From positions 1 through 11,763 of the forward strand of contig JACVRP010000066.1 of NCBI GenBank assembly GCA_014534385.1: 11,763 bases of DNA, given 5' to 3'. The position numbers and the translations under genes were made by a program. The stretch is from Cyanobacteria bacterium Co-bin13. GTDB taxonomy: Bacteria > Cyanobacteriota > Cyanobacteriia > Phormidesmidales > Phormidesmidaceae. Shown in pieces: positions 1-5,979 of the stretch. Under the pieces are notes generated by a model. It did no database searches, was not told where the DNA came from, and saw nothing but the letters and a program-made list of their open reading frames with translations. Within the stretch, counting starts at the first letter, position 1. The number at the start of each line of letters is the position of its first letter.

Positions 1-350
1 GTGGGAGGAAAGAGCTGGCGGGTAACGGTAACTTGAGTAACGGGAGCCCTGGACCGGAGCTGTTGAGCCAATGTGGCAGGTTCAACCTTAAGCAGCGGTT
101 TTGGGTACTCCATGGGGATCAGCGACTGAATGGCCTGATCCGAGAGTAGATGATTACCTTTTACCTCAATTTGATCAGCACTTTTAATTAGCCAAATAGG
201 CCGAGTTGCCCCCCAAAAAAGACCCGCAGTCAGGCCAGTCATTGCCAGGATCTGCCAAAAGCCCTGCAGTAGGTGAACTCGTCGCTGCCGCCGGAGGGAT
301 TGCCTGCGTTCTCTCAGCTCATTGGGAGAAACAGAGGAGAGATGGGTCAT
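1..350 (-). CDS. ftsQ: Cell division protein FtsQ, N-terminal part (truncated by window edge)
   Basis: The frame is open from an ATG at 350 down to base 1, giving about 116 residues of a protein that continues outside the window. FtsQ is a bitopic inner-membrane protein of the divisome; its periplasmic POTRA domain recruits and links other division proteins. The visible part has a basic cytoplasmic tail (residues 11-25, with RERRQ and RRQRR), a hydrophobic span at about residues 30-55, then the start of a POTRA domain with IEVKGNHLL, a conserved 'KxNxLL' type strand. The stretch ending TVTRQLFPP matches the cyanobacterial FtsQ pattern. There is no clear Shine-Dalgarno sequence, and no ATG, GTG or TTG lies in frame in the roughly 80 bases upstream, so this start is the best choice. 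In many cyanobacteria ftsZ follows; that would lie off the left edge. It probably shares a transcript with the small gene 58 bases upstream. Confidence 0.85.
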   Translation of the reverse strand, partial: MTHLSSVSPNELRERRQSLRRQRRVHLLQGFWQILAMTGLTAGLFWGATRPIWLIKSADQIEVKGNHLLSDQAIQSLIPMEYPKPLLKVEPATLAQQLRSRAPVTQVTVTRQLFPP

Positions 351-408
351 AGCTGCTGGATTACTTCGAGAAAGGCCATTTTCATTGCCTTGAGGATAGG
401 GTCGTAAA

Positions 409-837
409 TTAATTTGATGCCGATTGTAGCGCCTGTATCTCTCGGCGCAAGTAATTCAACCACTGAATCGCCAGGGAGATCTCAGTAAACGGAATTTCTT
501 GAGAGTTGTCATCCCTCAAAATCAGCACCAGAGCGCTGCGACGGACCTTTTCAGGCGGATTTTCCGGATCTACGGTCTGCCCATCCGCCTTTAAGGTGAT
601 CTGGCTGACTTCCGGCAGAGACAGGGTTTTCAGCGCAATCGGGCCTTTTCGGGTGGGGGTGCCCCAGGTTAGCAGAGTTCCAGACTGCCCTAGGACGGCA
701 AAAATATCGTACTTTGCCCGCTCAAACTGCTGCGCCCAAACCTTATACGCTTCGACTTTTTGATACTCATTCCAGCCTGCCCAAGCCAGCCCAATGAAAA
801 CAGCTAGCAGAGGCAGCCAGAGCAGCCCGCGTTCCAT
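409..837 (-). CDS. Small membrane-anchored conserved protein upstream of ftsQ
   Basis: This encodes 142 residues. Residues 4-22 form one hydrophobic segment (LLWLPLLAVFIGLAWAGW), which I read as an N-terminal membrane anchor. About 120 mostly polar residues follow, without cysteine pairs or a recognisable catalytic motif; they contain a run of alternating hydrophobic residues around 85-115 suggesting a small beta-rich fold. The start ATG at 837 has AGGAG eight bases upstream. The gene is the first of a probable two-gene unit with ftsQ, 58 bases apart on the same strand, so a role linked to the cell envelope or division is possible by context only. I do not recognise a named family, and no function is claimed. 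Confidence 0.75.
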   Translation of the reverse strand: MERGLLWLPLLAVFIGLAWAGWNEYQKVEAYKVWAQQFERAKYDIFAVLGQSGTLLTWGTPTRKGPIALKTLSLPEVSQITLKADGQTVDPENPPEKVRRSALVLILRDDNSQEIPFTEISLAIQWLNYLRREIQALQSASN

Positions 838-864
838 ACCTTGCTCCTGCGTCGGTGCCTATTG

Positions 865-870
865 ATTGTA
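865..870 (-). promoter_or_regulatory. Candidate -10 box (TACAAT) for the ftsQ-upstream gene
   Basis: Read on the minus strand this is TACAAT, five of six bases matching the sigma-70 -10 consensus, 28 bases before the ATG at 837. No good -35 box is found 16-18 bases further upstream, which is common in cyanobacteria but leaves the call weak. Confidence 0.35.
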
Positions 871-1009
871 TCTGCAGATTTGAAGTGGTTTTAGCAGGCT
901 TGGCGTTAAAAATTACGGCCGCTCCAAGGCATACAGGAACCCGAAGACAGTCTTTGGAGGGATGCTATTTGCAGCAGGGCTCAAGGCTGCCAGCTTTGGG
1001 GATCAGCGG

Positions 1010-1027
1010 TTTGTAAAGTCTTGCAAC
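1010..1027 (-). promoter_or_regulatory. HLR1-like site, probable RpaB binding element of psaK
   Basis: The HLR1 consensus is two direct KTTACAWW half-sites spaced by two bases. In reverse orientation the bases here read TTTGTAAA, GT, CTTGCAAC, matching 14 of the 16 specified positions (mismatches at 1020 and 1024). RpaB is the OmpR-type regulator that activates photosystem I genes in low light through such sites placed just upstream of the core promoter. If transcription starts near 1075-1085, the site lies around -57, the activating position. The start site itself is inferred, not seen. Confidence 0.5.
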
Positions 1028-1171
1028 AAAGGATAACAGGGCTTTAGGGCGACATGGATAAAGTATGGCTAAGGCTCTTCAAGGGAGCGGACCAGTCTCT
1101 AAAGTGCTGGCTTCCCCTTCAGTGGATTGGGCTTTGCCTTTGCTTTGTTTTCTTTTTGAGGAGACGGTACC

Positions 1172-1432
1172 TTGAACTTCTTACCTGTGCTGGCACTATT
1201 TGCCGATACATCTGCTTGGAGCCCCAAAGTGGGCCTCGTGATGATCATCGCCAACATTCTGGCGATCGTAATTGGCCGACTCACCATTAAGTACCCCAAT
1301 GTTGGGCCACAGCTGCCCGCACCCCAGTTCTTTGGAGGGCTGAGCCTGCCAGCACTGCTGGCGACTACAAGCTTTGGGCATATCCTCGGCGCAGGCGCGA
1401 TTTTGGGCCTGAGCAACATGGGTATTCTCTAG
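1172..1432 (+). CDS. psaK: Photosystem I reaction centre subunit PsaK (subunit X)
   Basis: This encodes 86 residues, the normal length of PsaK, a two-helix peripheral thylakoid membrane subunit of photosystem I that binds chlorophyll at the antenna edge and is the region where state-transition energy transfer is tuned. Family hallmarks are visible: SAWSPKVGLVMI at 14-25 leading into helix 1 with NILAIVIGRLTIKYPNVG, a loop with PAPQFFGG, and helix 2 containing TSFGHILGAGAILGLSNMG before the C-terminus. The start is TTG at 1172, preceded by a strong GAGGAG seven to eight bases upstream (1158-1163). A TGA at 1157 closes the frame and the next in-frame Met is residue 24, inside helix 1, so TTG is nearly forced. 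It is a single-gene unit with its own terminator. An HLR1-like site upstream suggests light regulation by RpaB. Confidence 0.95.
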   Translation: MNFLPVLALFADTSAWSPKVGLVMIIANILAIVIGRLTIKYPNVGPQLPAPQFFGGLSLPALLATTSFGHILGAGAILGLSNMGIL

Positions 1433-1460
1433 GCGTTTTCACAAACCTGAAGTTAGACAG

Positions 1461-1503
1461 GGGAGTGCAGGGGTGTTTTAACCCTTGCATTCCCTTTATT
1501 TTT
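1461..1503 (+). terminator. Rho-independent terminator of psaK
   Basis: A 13-bp stem pairs 1461-1473 with 1482-1494 (two G.U wobbles in RNA) around an 8-base loop. A T-rich run, TTTATTTTT, follows at 1495-1503. It sits 29 bases after the psaK stop. There is no T run on the other side, so it acts on the plus strand only and does not serve the convergent lipoprotein gene. Confidence 0.9.
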
Positions 1504-1550
1504 GGCCTTTTAATTTTGGCGACTTTAGCAGAGCAGCTTTAGCGCGAGCG

Positions 1551-2612
1551 TTAACGGGTTGTAGACGGTCGGGGCTGGGCAGGCTGGGAGCGCGTTTCAG
1601 GGCTGGCCGCCGCAGCTGGAGCCGCATCTCCCTGCCGCACTTGAGCTGCCGACACCCCTTCTGTCTGGGAGCCAAATCGCCAGAGAACGGCGGCAGCCTC
1701 GGCCTCGGTTACCCCTCGATCAGGCTGAAACAGGGTAGTGTAGCCAAAGGCACGGCGGATGTTGGAGAATTCGCCGTTTTGATAGTCGGCTGCAATGGCC
1801 CGCAAGGCTAGAGGCTCAATTTTGCCTGCGTCTTGAAATCCCCAGCTTTCGGTAACGGCTTCTACGGATGCAGTTGGCAGGCCCTGGCGAGTGTCTAGCG
1901 GCACTTTCCAGAGAATCAGATCTTTGCGGGTGAGCGGGTCATCTGGGCGGAAATTGACGGCAGTGGAGTTGCCGGTAAGGGCGCTGGGGATGAGGCCAGC
2001 TTCGGCCAATCCCTGAATCGCTGCAAAGTCGGGATGGGAAGTGGGCACGTCTTTAAAGGCGGGCGTGGCGCTGGCAATACCAGCCCGGATTCTTCGGTCG
2101 GGCTGATCGCTGTAGAAGCGATTGTTTGCTGTCAGCAGCCAGCGGGCATAGTCGCTGCGGGTGATCACCTGGTTGGGGCTAAAGCCTTGCGCTGTCTGCG
2201 TCTCGCCCTCGGCAGGAGCCTTGCTAAGCAGATCTAGTGCCAGCAAGTCACCCGCATAGGGGCGCAGTTCTTCAGGCGCTTCGGCGAGGACAGCAGCCTC
2301 CGAGCTGCTATCGGGAAGGGCACCCGCCGCTGTAGTAGAGTCTGATTGCCCTGGTTCGGCAGGACTGCCTGCATCAGGGGTGGGTGTAGCTGCAGTATCG
2401 CCCTCTACCTCAGTGCTGGAGTCGCCGCTACCGGTCTGAGTGCCAAAAGGGGGATTGTCAGCCAGCTGGGGATCGGCCTCCAGAGACCGCTCTAGGGAGT
2501 TGCCCAAAGAGCTACCGGCACAGCCCGTGACGAACAGGCTGAATCCTAGAAGGAAGGCGGTCAAAAGGGAGCGAGAAGGAGTCACAGGGCTTAAAGGCAA
2601 GAACGCTGCCAA
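1551..2612 (-). CDS. Lipoprotein with S-layer-homology (SLH) motifs
   Basis: This encodes 353 residues. Residues 15-31 form a lipoprotein signal ending FVTGC, so Cys31 is the likely lipidated residue after cleavage by signal peptidase II. Residues about 40-115 are a low-complexity linker rich in Ser, Thr, Pro, Asp and Glu. The folded part holds three SLH-like motifs: a divergent one at 120-160 (SPNQVITRSDYARWLL), the clearest at 186-236 (FKDV, then FRPDDPLTRKDL), and a third at about 272-313 (FQPDRGVTEAEAAAVL). An Ala/Pro-rich tail ends the protein. SLH domains bind peptidoglycan-linked cell-wall polymer, so it probably anchors or spaces the envelope. The start is TTG at 2612 with a weak TAGG upstream; GTG at residue 9 would leave the signal intact but has no ribosome site. 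It is divergent from the nucleoside hydrolase. Confidence 0.85.
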   Translation of the reverse strand: MAAFLPLSPVTPSRSLLTAFLLGFSLFVTGCAGSSLGNSLERSLEADPQLADNPPFGTQTGSGDSSTEVEGDTAATPTPDAGSPAEPGQSDSTTAAGALPDSSSEAAVLAEAPEELRPYAGDLLALDLLSKAPAEGETQTAQGFSPNQVITRSDYARWLLTANNRFYSDQPDRRIRAGIASATPAFKDVPTSHPDFAAIQGLAEAGLIPSALTGNSTAVNFRPDDPLTRKDLILWKVPLDTRQGLPTASVEAVTESWGFQDAGKIEPLALRAIAADYQNGEFSNIRRAFGYTTLFQPDRGVTEAEAAAVLWRFGSQTEGVSAAQVRQGDAAPAAAASPETRSQPAQPRPSTTR

Positions 2613-2627
2613 AATTTACCTACGATC

Positions 2628-2641
2628 CTACGCTAGCGTAG
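2628..2641. promoter_or_regulatory. 14-bp perfect palindrome in divergent promoter region
   Basis: CTACGCTAGCGTAG is its own reverse complement. It lies 15 bases from the lipoprotein start and 41 bases from the nucleoside hydrolase start, inside a 70-base divergent spacer. The position fits an operator for a dimeric regulator affecting one or both genes, but no regulator is identifiable here. Confidence 0.4.
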
Positions 2642-2682
2642 ATGACTCTAGACTGGGGAATAAGCGCCCTTGGGAGACTGGC

Positions 2683-3618
2683 ATGACGGCCCTGCCTCTG
2701 ATTATTGACTGCGATCCCGGTGTTGACGATGCGATCGCACTCCTGCTCGCCCTGGCCTCTCCAGAAGACCTCAATCTGCTGGGCATTACTACGGTTGCAG
2801 GCAACGTGCCGCTGTCGCTAACCCAGCAAAATGCGCTCAAAATCTGTGAGCTAGCCGGACGCCCAGAGCTTCCCGTTTTTGCTGGCTGCCCTCGGCCCCT
2901 GCTGCGCCCTCTGCTGACGGCAGAGCACGTCCACGGCACAACCGGGTTAGAAGGCGTGACCTTCCCCAACCCCAGCAGGGCAATCCAACCCCAGCATGGG
3001 GTGGCGTTTCTGATTGAGCGGCTGACCCAGACCCAGCAGCCCATCACCTTGGCCACCCTGGGGCCGCTAACCAATATTGCGGTGGCGCTGATTCAGGAGC
3101 CTGCGATCGCACATCAGATAGATCGCATTGTGGTCATGGGGGGTGCGATTACCCAGGGCAACGTTACCCCAGCAGCCGAATTCAACATTTACGTTGATCC
3201 CCAGGCTGCTCAGGTGGTGTTTGAAGCGGGGCTAGACCTGACCCTGATCAGCCTAGATGTGACGCACCAGGTGCTGACTACCCCAGAACGATTAGATCAA
3301 ATTCGCGCCCTCAATACCCCTGTGAGTGCGGCCGCCGCCAGCCTACTGGCCTACTACGGTACCGCCGATGCCGAACGCTATGGCCTCCCCGGCGCACCGC
3401 TCCACGATCCCTGCGTTATTGCCTATTTGCTCGCCCCCCATCTCTTCTCAGGGCGAGCTTTAAGGGTTGATATCGAAGTCAACAGCTGCCTCACCCTGGG
3501 GCAAACCCTGGTTGATCGCTGGCAGTCCACAGGCCAACCGCCCAATGCCCAGGTAATCGAGCAAGTGGATGCTGATGGAGTCTATGATCTCCTGATAAAT
3601 CGGCTGGCAAAACTATAG
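2683..3618 (+). CDS. Inosine/uridine-preferring type nucleoside hydrolase
   Basis: This encodes 311 residues, the usual length for the IUNH/Rih family, which splits the N-glycosidic bond of ribonucleosides to give ribose and a free base for salvage in the cytoplasm. The Ca2+-binding signature DCDPGVDDA is at residues 9-17, with Asp11, Asp15 and Asp16. AEFNIYVDPQAA (165-176) supplies Glu166 and Asn168 for ribose binding. The catalytic-pocket pair His241-Asp242 occurs in PLHDPC. The numbering agrees closely with the well-studied Crithidia enzyme. The start is ATG at 2683 with GGGAG at 2672-2676; the frame stays open upstream to 2440, but that part lies antisense to the lipoprotein gene and is not family sequence. 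Substrate preference (pyrimidine, purine or broad) cannot be read from this. There are two HIP1 sites within the gene. Confidence 0.92.
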   Translation: MTALPLIIDCDPGVDDAIALLLALASPEDLNLLGITTVAGNVPLSLTQQNALKICELAGRPELPVFAGCPRPLLRPLLTAEHVHGTTGLEGVTFPNPSRAIQPQHGVAFLIERLTQTQQPITLATLGPLTNIAVALIQEPAIAHQIDRIVVMGGAITQGNVTPAAEFNIYVDPQAAQVVFEAGLDLTLISLDVTHQVLTTPERLDQIRALNTPVSAAAASLLAYYGTADAERYGLPGAPLHDPCVIAYLLAPHLFSGRALRVDIEVNSCLTLGQTLVDRWQSTGQPPNAQVIEQVDADGVYDLLINRLAKL

Positions 3619-3678
3619 AGGCGAACAGGCTCCCGAAAGTCCGGTTGATAGAATAAAAGCACTTTACCGGGTTGGCGG

Positions 3679-4266
3679 ATGAGCTACACCACCGAACAGC
3701 TCCTCGAAATTCTCGACCAGGAACTCCGGGCCACCTGGAAAGGAGAGCGCCTGCTGCTATCCTCCAGCCAACGGCTTGATCATCCCGCTATTGCCAAAGC
3801 CCTGGGGCCTGAAAAGCTCAGTAAAGTCTTTGCCATTCAGGATTTCCGGGCCCAGATTCACCAGTACCAGCAGGAGCATGGCGTGTCGGGACTGGTCTGG
3901 CATACCTGCCGCTTCCAGGGGCGCTCCATCCAGTTTCCCGAGCTGCACCCCCAGCTAGCAGCTATTCCCCAGGACAAAGTCACCCTGATTGCCGCCAGGG
4001 CCTCGGTTCTCAGCTTTTGGCGAGAGGCAATGGTCGGCATGCGACTGTGGCTAGCCGGAACGCCGCCGCACCCAACCACCCTCGAACACGTAGAGACGCT
4101 CATCTCTCAAGCGGAGTGGGCTGAAGTTGATGCGACCCGGACAGAACTTTACCTGAGCCTCTGCTGGGGCGATCCAAAGGAGTGCCGCAACGACTGGGCC
4201 AGACCCGAATCTGGCTGTGAGCGAATCATTGCAGCCCCATCGCAGCCCAGCGGAATCAAGGTATAG
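3679..4266 (+). CDS. Unrecognised protein upstream of ccmK3
   Basis: This encodes 195 residues with no signal peptide or membrane span. The N-terminus (5-45) looks helical, and the middle has the pattern FAIQDFRAQIHQYQQEHG followed by SGLVWHTC and FPELHPQL. Residues 100-135 include FWREAMVGMRLWLAG, an amphipathic helix, and the C-terminal part has EWAEVDATRTELYLSL. I do not recognise the family. The protein has four Cys (77, 162, 168 and 180 or close), too spread for an obvious metal site. It sits 39 bases before ccmK3 on the same strand with no terminator between, so co-transcription with the shell gene is plausible; a carboxysome role is context only. The start at 3679 has a weak upstream site (GGCGG). 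A TAGAAT-like -10 box at 3649-3654 could drive it. Confidence 0.7.
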   Translation: MSYTTEQLLEILDQELRATWKGERLLLSSSQRLDHPAIAKALGPEKLSKVFAIQDFRAQIHQYQQEHGVSGLVWHTCRFQGRSIQFPELHPQLAAIPQDKVTLIAARASVLSFWREAMVGMRLWLAGTPPHPTTLEHVETLISQAEWAEVDATRTELYLSLCWGDPKECRNDWARPESGCERIIAAPSQPSGIKV

Positions 4267-4305
4267 TTGAGGATCGAACGGGGCCAGGTACAGGAGACTT
4301 GAGTT

Positions 4306-4617
4306 ATGGCGATTGCTGTAGGCGTGATTGAAACACAGACCTTTCCAGCAGTGCTAGCGGCGGCTGATGCAATGGTAAAATCGGCCCGCGTCACTTTAGT
4401 TAAATACGATCGATCTGAGAGCGGCCGCCAGTTTGTCGCGGTGCGCGGCATCATCGCCGAGGTTAAACGGGCTGTAGAAGCGGGCTTGGTTGCCGCCGAT
4501 GCCTGCCCCGGCAACGCCGAAGTCATGACCCACATCATTATTCCCAATCCCGAGGAGAACATTGAAGCCGTTCTGCCTATTGAATTTACGCCAGAGTCAG
4601 AGCCCTTTTGGGTTTAA
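4306..4617 (+). CDS. ccmK3: Carboxysome shell hexamer protein CcmK3
   Basis: This encodes 103 residues forming a single BMC (Pfam00936-type) domain: AVGVIETQTFPAVLAAADAM at 4-23, the edge lysine Lys25 of the hexamer-hexamer contact, VRG at 46-48, and HIIIPNPEENIEAVLP at 76-91. The pore-loop region reads DRSESGRQF (35-43) instead of the KIGS of CcmK1/2 or RAGS of CcmK4, the hallmark of CcmK3. Known CcmK3 proteins do not form homohexamers but assemble with CcmK4 into mixed hexamers that can cap facets and change permeability of the beta-carboxysome shell. AGGAGA at 4292-4297 supports the start. It is part of a satellite locus with ccmK4 downstream. CcmK3 rather than CcmK1/2 is favoured by the pore loop and the partner gene. 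Confidence 0.93.
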   Translation: MAIAVGVIETQTFPAVLAAADAMVKSARVTLVKYDRSESGRQFVAVRGIIAEVKRAVEAGLVAADACPGNAEVMTHIIIPNPEENIEAVLPIEFTPESEPFWV

Positions 4618-4707
4618 GCAGCCCTGCTCCAGCATTACTAAATCTGACGAACCTTAAAGAATTGCTGGAAGGCTACTAATAACGCTGGAATTGTCTTCTT
4701 TCGGTGC

Positions 4708-4740
4708 CCAACCCTCGTACAATTGAGGTTGGATTTTTCT
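4708..4740 (+). terminator. Terminator-like hairpin between ccmK3 and ccmK4
   Basis: Bases 4708-4713 and 4715-4716 pair with 4725-4732 (eight base pairs with one bulged C at 4714) around an 8-base loop, followed by ATTTTTCT at 4733-4740. This is a moderate intrinsic terminator placed inside what is usually one transcription unit. It would reduce, not necessarily stop, read-through from ccmK3 into ccmK4. Confidence 0.6.
4718..4723 (+). promoter_or_regulatory. Candidate -10 box (TACAAT) of a ccmK4 promoter
   Basis: TACAAT matches five of six -10 consensus bases and lies in the loop of the terminator-like hairpin, 48 bases before the ccmK4 start. A TTGTCT at 4691-4696 is 21 bases upstream, too far for a standard -35. 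A start near 4730 would give ccmK4 a short leader that omits the left arm of the hairpin. Confidence 0.35.
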
Positions 4741-4771
4741 AAACTGACAGGATTTTCTGAGGAGATCGGCA

Positions 4772-5119
4772 ATGCCACAGGCAGTCGGGTCACTTGAGAC
4801 GAGAGGGTTTCCACCCGTTTTGGCCGCCGCTGACGCGATGGTGAAGGCGGGACGAGTTACGCTCGTCGGTTATCTACGGGCCGGAAGTGCCCGGTTTTGC
4901 GTCAATATTCGCGGGGACGTGTCAGAGGTTAAAGCCGCTATGGCAGCAGGCGTAGAAGCGGCTGAAAACACGCCCGGCGGCATTCTAGAAACCTGGGTCA
5001 TTATCCCCAGACCCCACGAAAACGTGGTGGCCGTGCTGCCGATCGAGTTCAGCGATGATGTTGAGGTTTACCGTCAGGCTGTAGAGCAACCGATTCTGCC
5101 GGGCAGAAGTACTCGCTAG
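4772..5119 (+). CDS. ccmK4: Carboxysome shell hexamer protein CcmK4
   Basis: This encodes 115 residues of one BMC domain plus a short C-terminal tail (about 98-115), which is typical of CcmK4 and longer than CcmK1/2. Diagnostic segments are GYLRAGSARF at 33-42 with the pore residues RAGS (36-39), VNIRGDVSEVKAAMAAG at 44-60, and TWVIIPRPHENVVAVLP at 74-90. Lys25 and Arg80 are the conserved edge contacts. CcmK4 makes hexameric shell tiles and also mixed hexamers with CcmK3; loss of the pair in model strains reduces growth under limiting carbon or pH stress. GAGGAG at 4759-4764 lies seven bases before the ATG. The 154-base gap after ccmK3, with a hairpin and a -10-like box, suggests partly separate expression. 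A strong terminator follows. Confidence 0.95.
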   Translation: MPQAVGSLETRGFPPVLAAADAMVKAGRVTLVGYLRAGSARFCVNIRGDVSEVKAAMAAGVEAAENTPGGILETWVIIPRPHENVVAVLPIEFSDDVEVYRQAVEQPILPGRSTR

Positions 5120-5142
5120 GCCAAGCAGATTCTTCTCTTTGC

Positions 5143-5176
5143 AATCAAAAGCGCCCCTATAGGGGCGCTTTTGATT
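5143..5176. terminator. Bidirectional terminator, 34-bp perfect palindrome
   Basis: Bases 5143-5176 are a perfect inverted repeat with a GC-rich core (AGCGCCCC and its complement), a central TATA and flanking A4/T4 runs on both sides. It lies between convergent genes, 23 bases after the ccmK4 stop and 31 bases after the stop of the minus-strand gene, so it can end both transcripts. Confidence 0.92.
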
Positions 5177-5207
5177 AGGCATTTGGAGCGAGAGGAGAAC
5201 TTCGCCA

Positions 5208-5813
5208 TCAGCTAGCCACGATCGCATTCAGTTCTCGAACAGCCAAGGTCAGCCCCCCGCTGGTGATCACCATCAGAGTTTCATCGCCGCTTTGGGAGAG
5301 CTTAGCCGCGATCGCAATCGCCTCTGCCGCCTCTGAGACCTGCCGAAAAACGCTGTAGTAGCGGCCGTTGTGACCAATCCCATCGACAGCCTGGCTGAGA
5401 TCGGGCACAGTCAGGCTGCAGCGGGTGTAGCTGCTGGCATCTCCCAAGATTAGGCAAGGGGAAGGGCCAAAGGCCGCCTTCAGAGAATGGCGCGGATCTT
5501 TAGCTGGCGGCGCATAGTGAGCCTGAGGCTCCTTAACCCAAATGCCGTAGCCCCGACGGGTCAACGTCATAACAATCTCATCGTCGCGTTTGCCCAGACG
5601 AGTTGCGATCGCAAGCGCCTTCTGGGCCTCGGGAATAGCCCTAAAAAAGCTATAGAACTGGCCATCTAAAGCCACTGCCGAAATCCGCTGAGGCACATCA
5701 GGAACCCGAACATGGCAGGGAACATAAGCCCCTCGCTCCATCAAAAACTTGCAGTAAATAGCATGGGCAGGAGTAAAGCCAGGGCGATGGGAAGCAGCAG
5801 CGCTTGTGTACAC
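5208..5813 (-). CDS. Unrecognised protein with two tandem 70-residue modules
   Basis: This encodes 201 residues, with no signal peptide and no membrane span. The protein is an internal duplication: residues 29-98 and 128-197 align without gaps, with 26 of 70 identical. Shared positions include Y..C...VPD near the start, GxxYSxFR in the middle, EA..A.AIA and L....DE..M. The modules are joined by a linker of about 30 residues with AAFGPSPCLILGD. The pattern of each, short strands followed by a helix (AQKALAIATRL, AAEAIAIAAKL), suggests a small alpha/beta or ligand-binding fold, but I do not recognise it. The start is GTG at 5813 with only a weak purine run upstream; ATG at residue 25, directly before module 1, is an alternative. 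It is convergent with ccmK4 and divergent from chlD, so it is its own unit. Two HIP1 sites fall in the second half of each module's coding sequence. Confidence 0.75.
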   Translation of the reverse strand: MYTSAAASHRPGFTPAHAIYCKFLMERGAYVPCHVRVPDVPQRISAVALDGQFYSFFRAIPEAQKALAIATRLGKRDDEIVMTLTRRGYGIWVKEPQAHYAPPAKDPRHSLKAAFGPSPCLILGDASSYTRCSLTVPDLSQAVDGIGHNGRYYSVFRQVSEAAEAIAIAAKLSQSGDETLMVITSGGLTLAVRELNAIVAS

Positions 5814-5851
5814 GGCAGAGTTCTCTTATCAAGGATTTGCAGCAAGGGCAG

Positions 5852-5880
5852 AGCCTAGGCCAATCTGCTCAGGCTTTTTT
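5852..5880 (+). terminator. Terminator-like hairpin without an upstream plus-strand gene
   Basis: AGCCT at 5852-5856 pairs with AGGCT at 5871-5875, extended inward by three pairs after one mismatch, and is followed by a run of six T (5875-5880). It points rightward, but the only gene to its left is on the other strand. It may end an antisense or short leader RNA, or be chance. Confidence 0.3.
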
Positions 5881-5979
5881 CTTCTGCTGCTAGAATGCCC
5901 AGTTTGCAAAGCTCGACAACGGGTTCCGAGAAGATCTTGAGCAGCCCAAGTCGAAATAGGCAGAACCCAGCAACACACA

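Larger units (their letters stand above)
838..1171. other. Gene-free divergent spacer between the ftsQ-upstream gene and psaK
   Basis: This 334-base stretch separates two divergently transcribed genes. It holds a candidate -10 box for the leftward gene (865-870), an HLR1-like site (1010-1027) for psaK, and the psaK ribosome binding site (1158-1163). An ATG-initiated frame from 1054 that runs into psaK in another phase lacks a ribosome binding site and looks non-coding. I see no tRNA-like or other structured RNA here. Confidence 0.6.

Noticed and set aside
1054..1290. Plus-strand frame of 78 codons upstream of and overlapping psaK
   Set aside because: It has no ribosome site and overlaps the certain psaK gene in another phase; probably leader sequence.
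2440..2682. An 81-codon N-terminal extension of the nucleoside hydrolase frame
   Set aside because: It lies antisense to the lipoprotein gene and is not like the family; the ATG at 2683 with GGGAG upstream gives the normal 311-residue protein.
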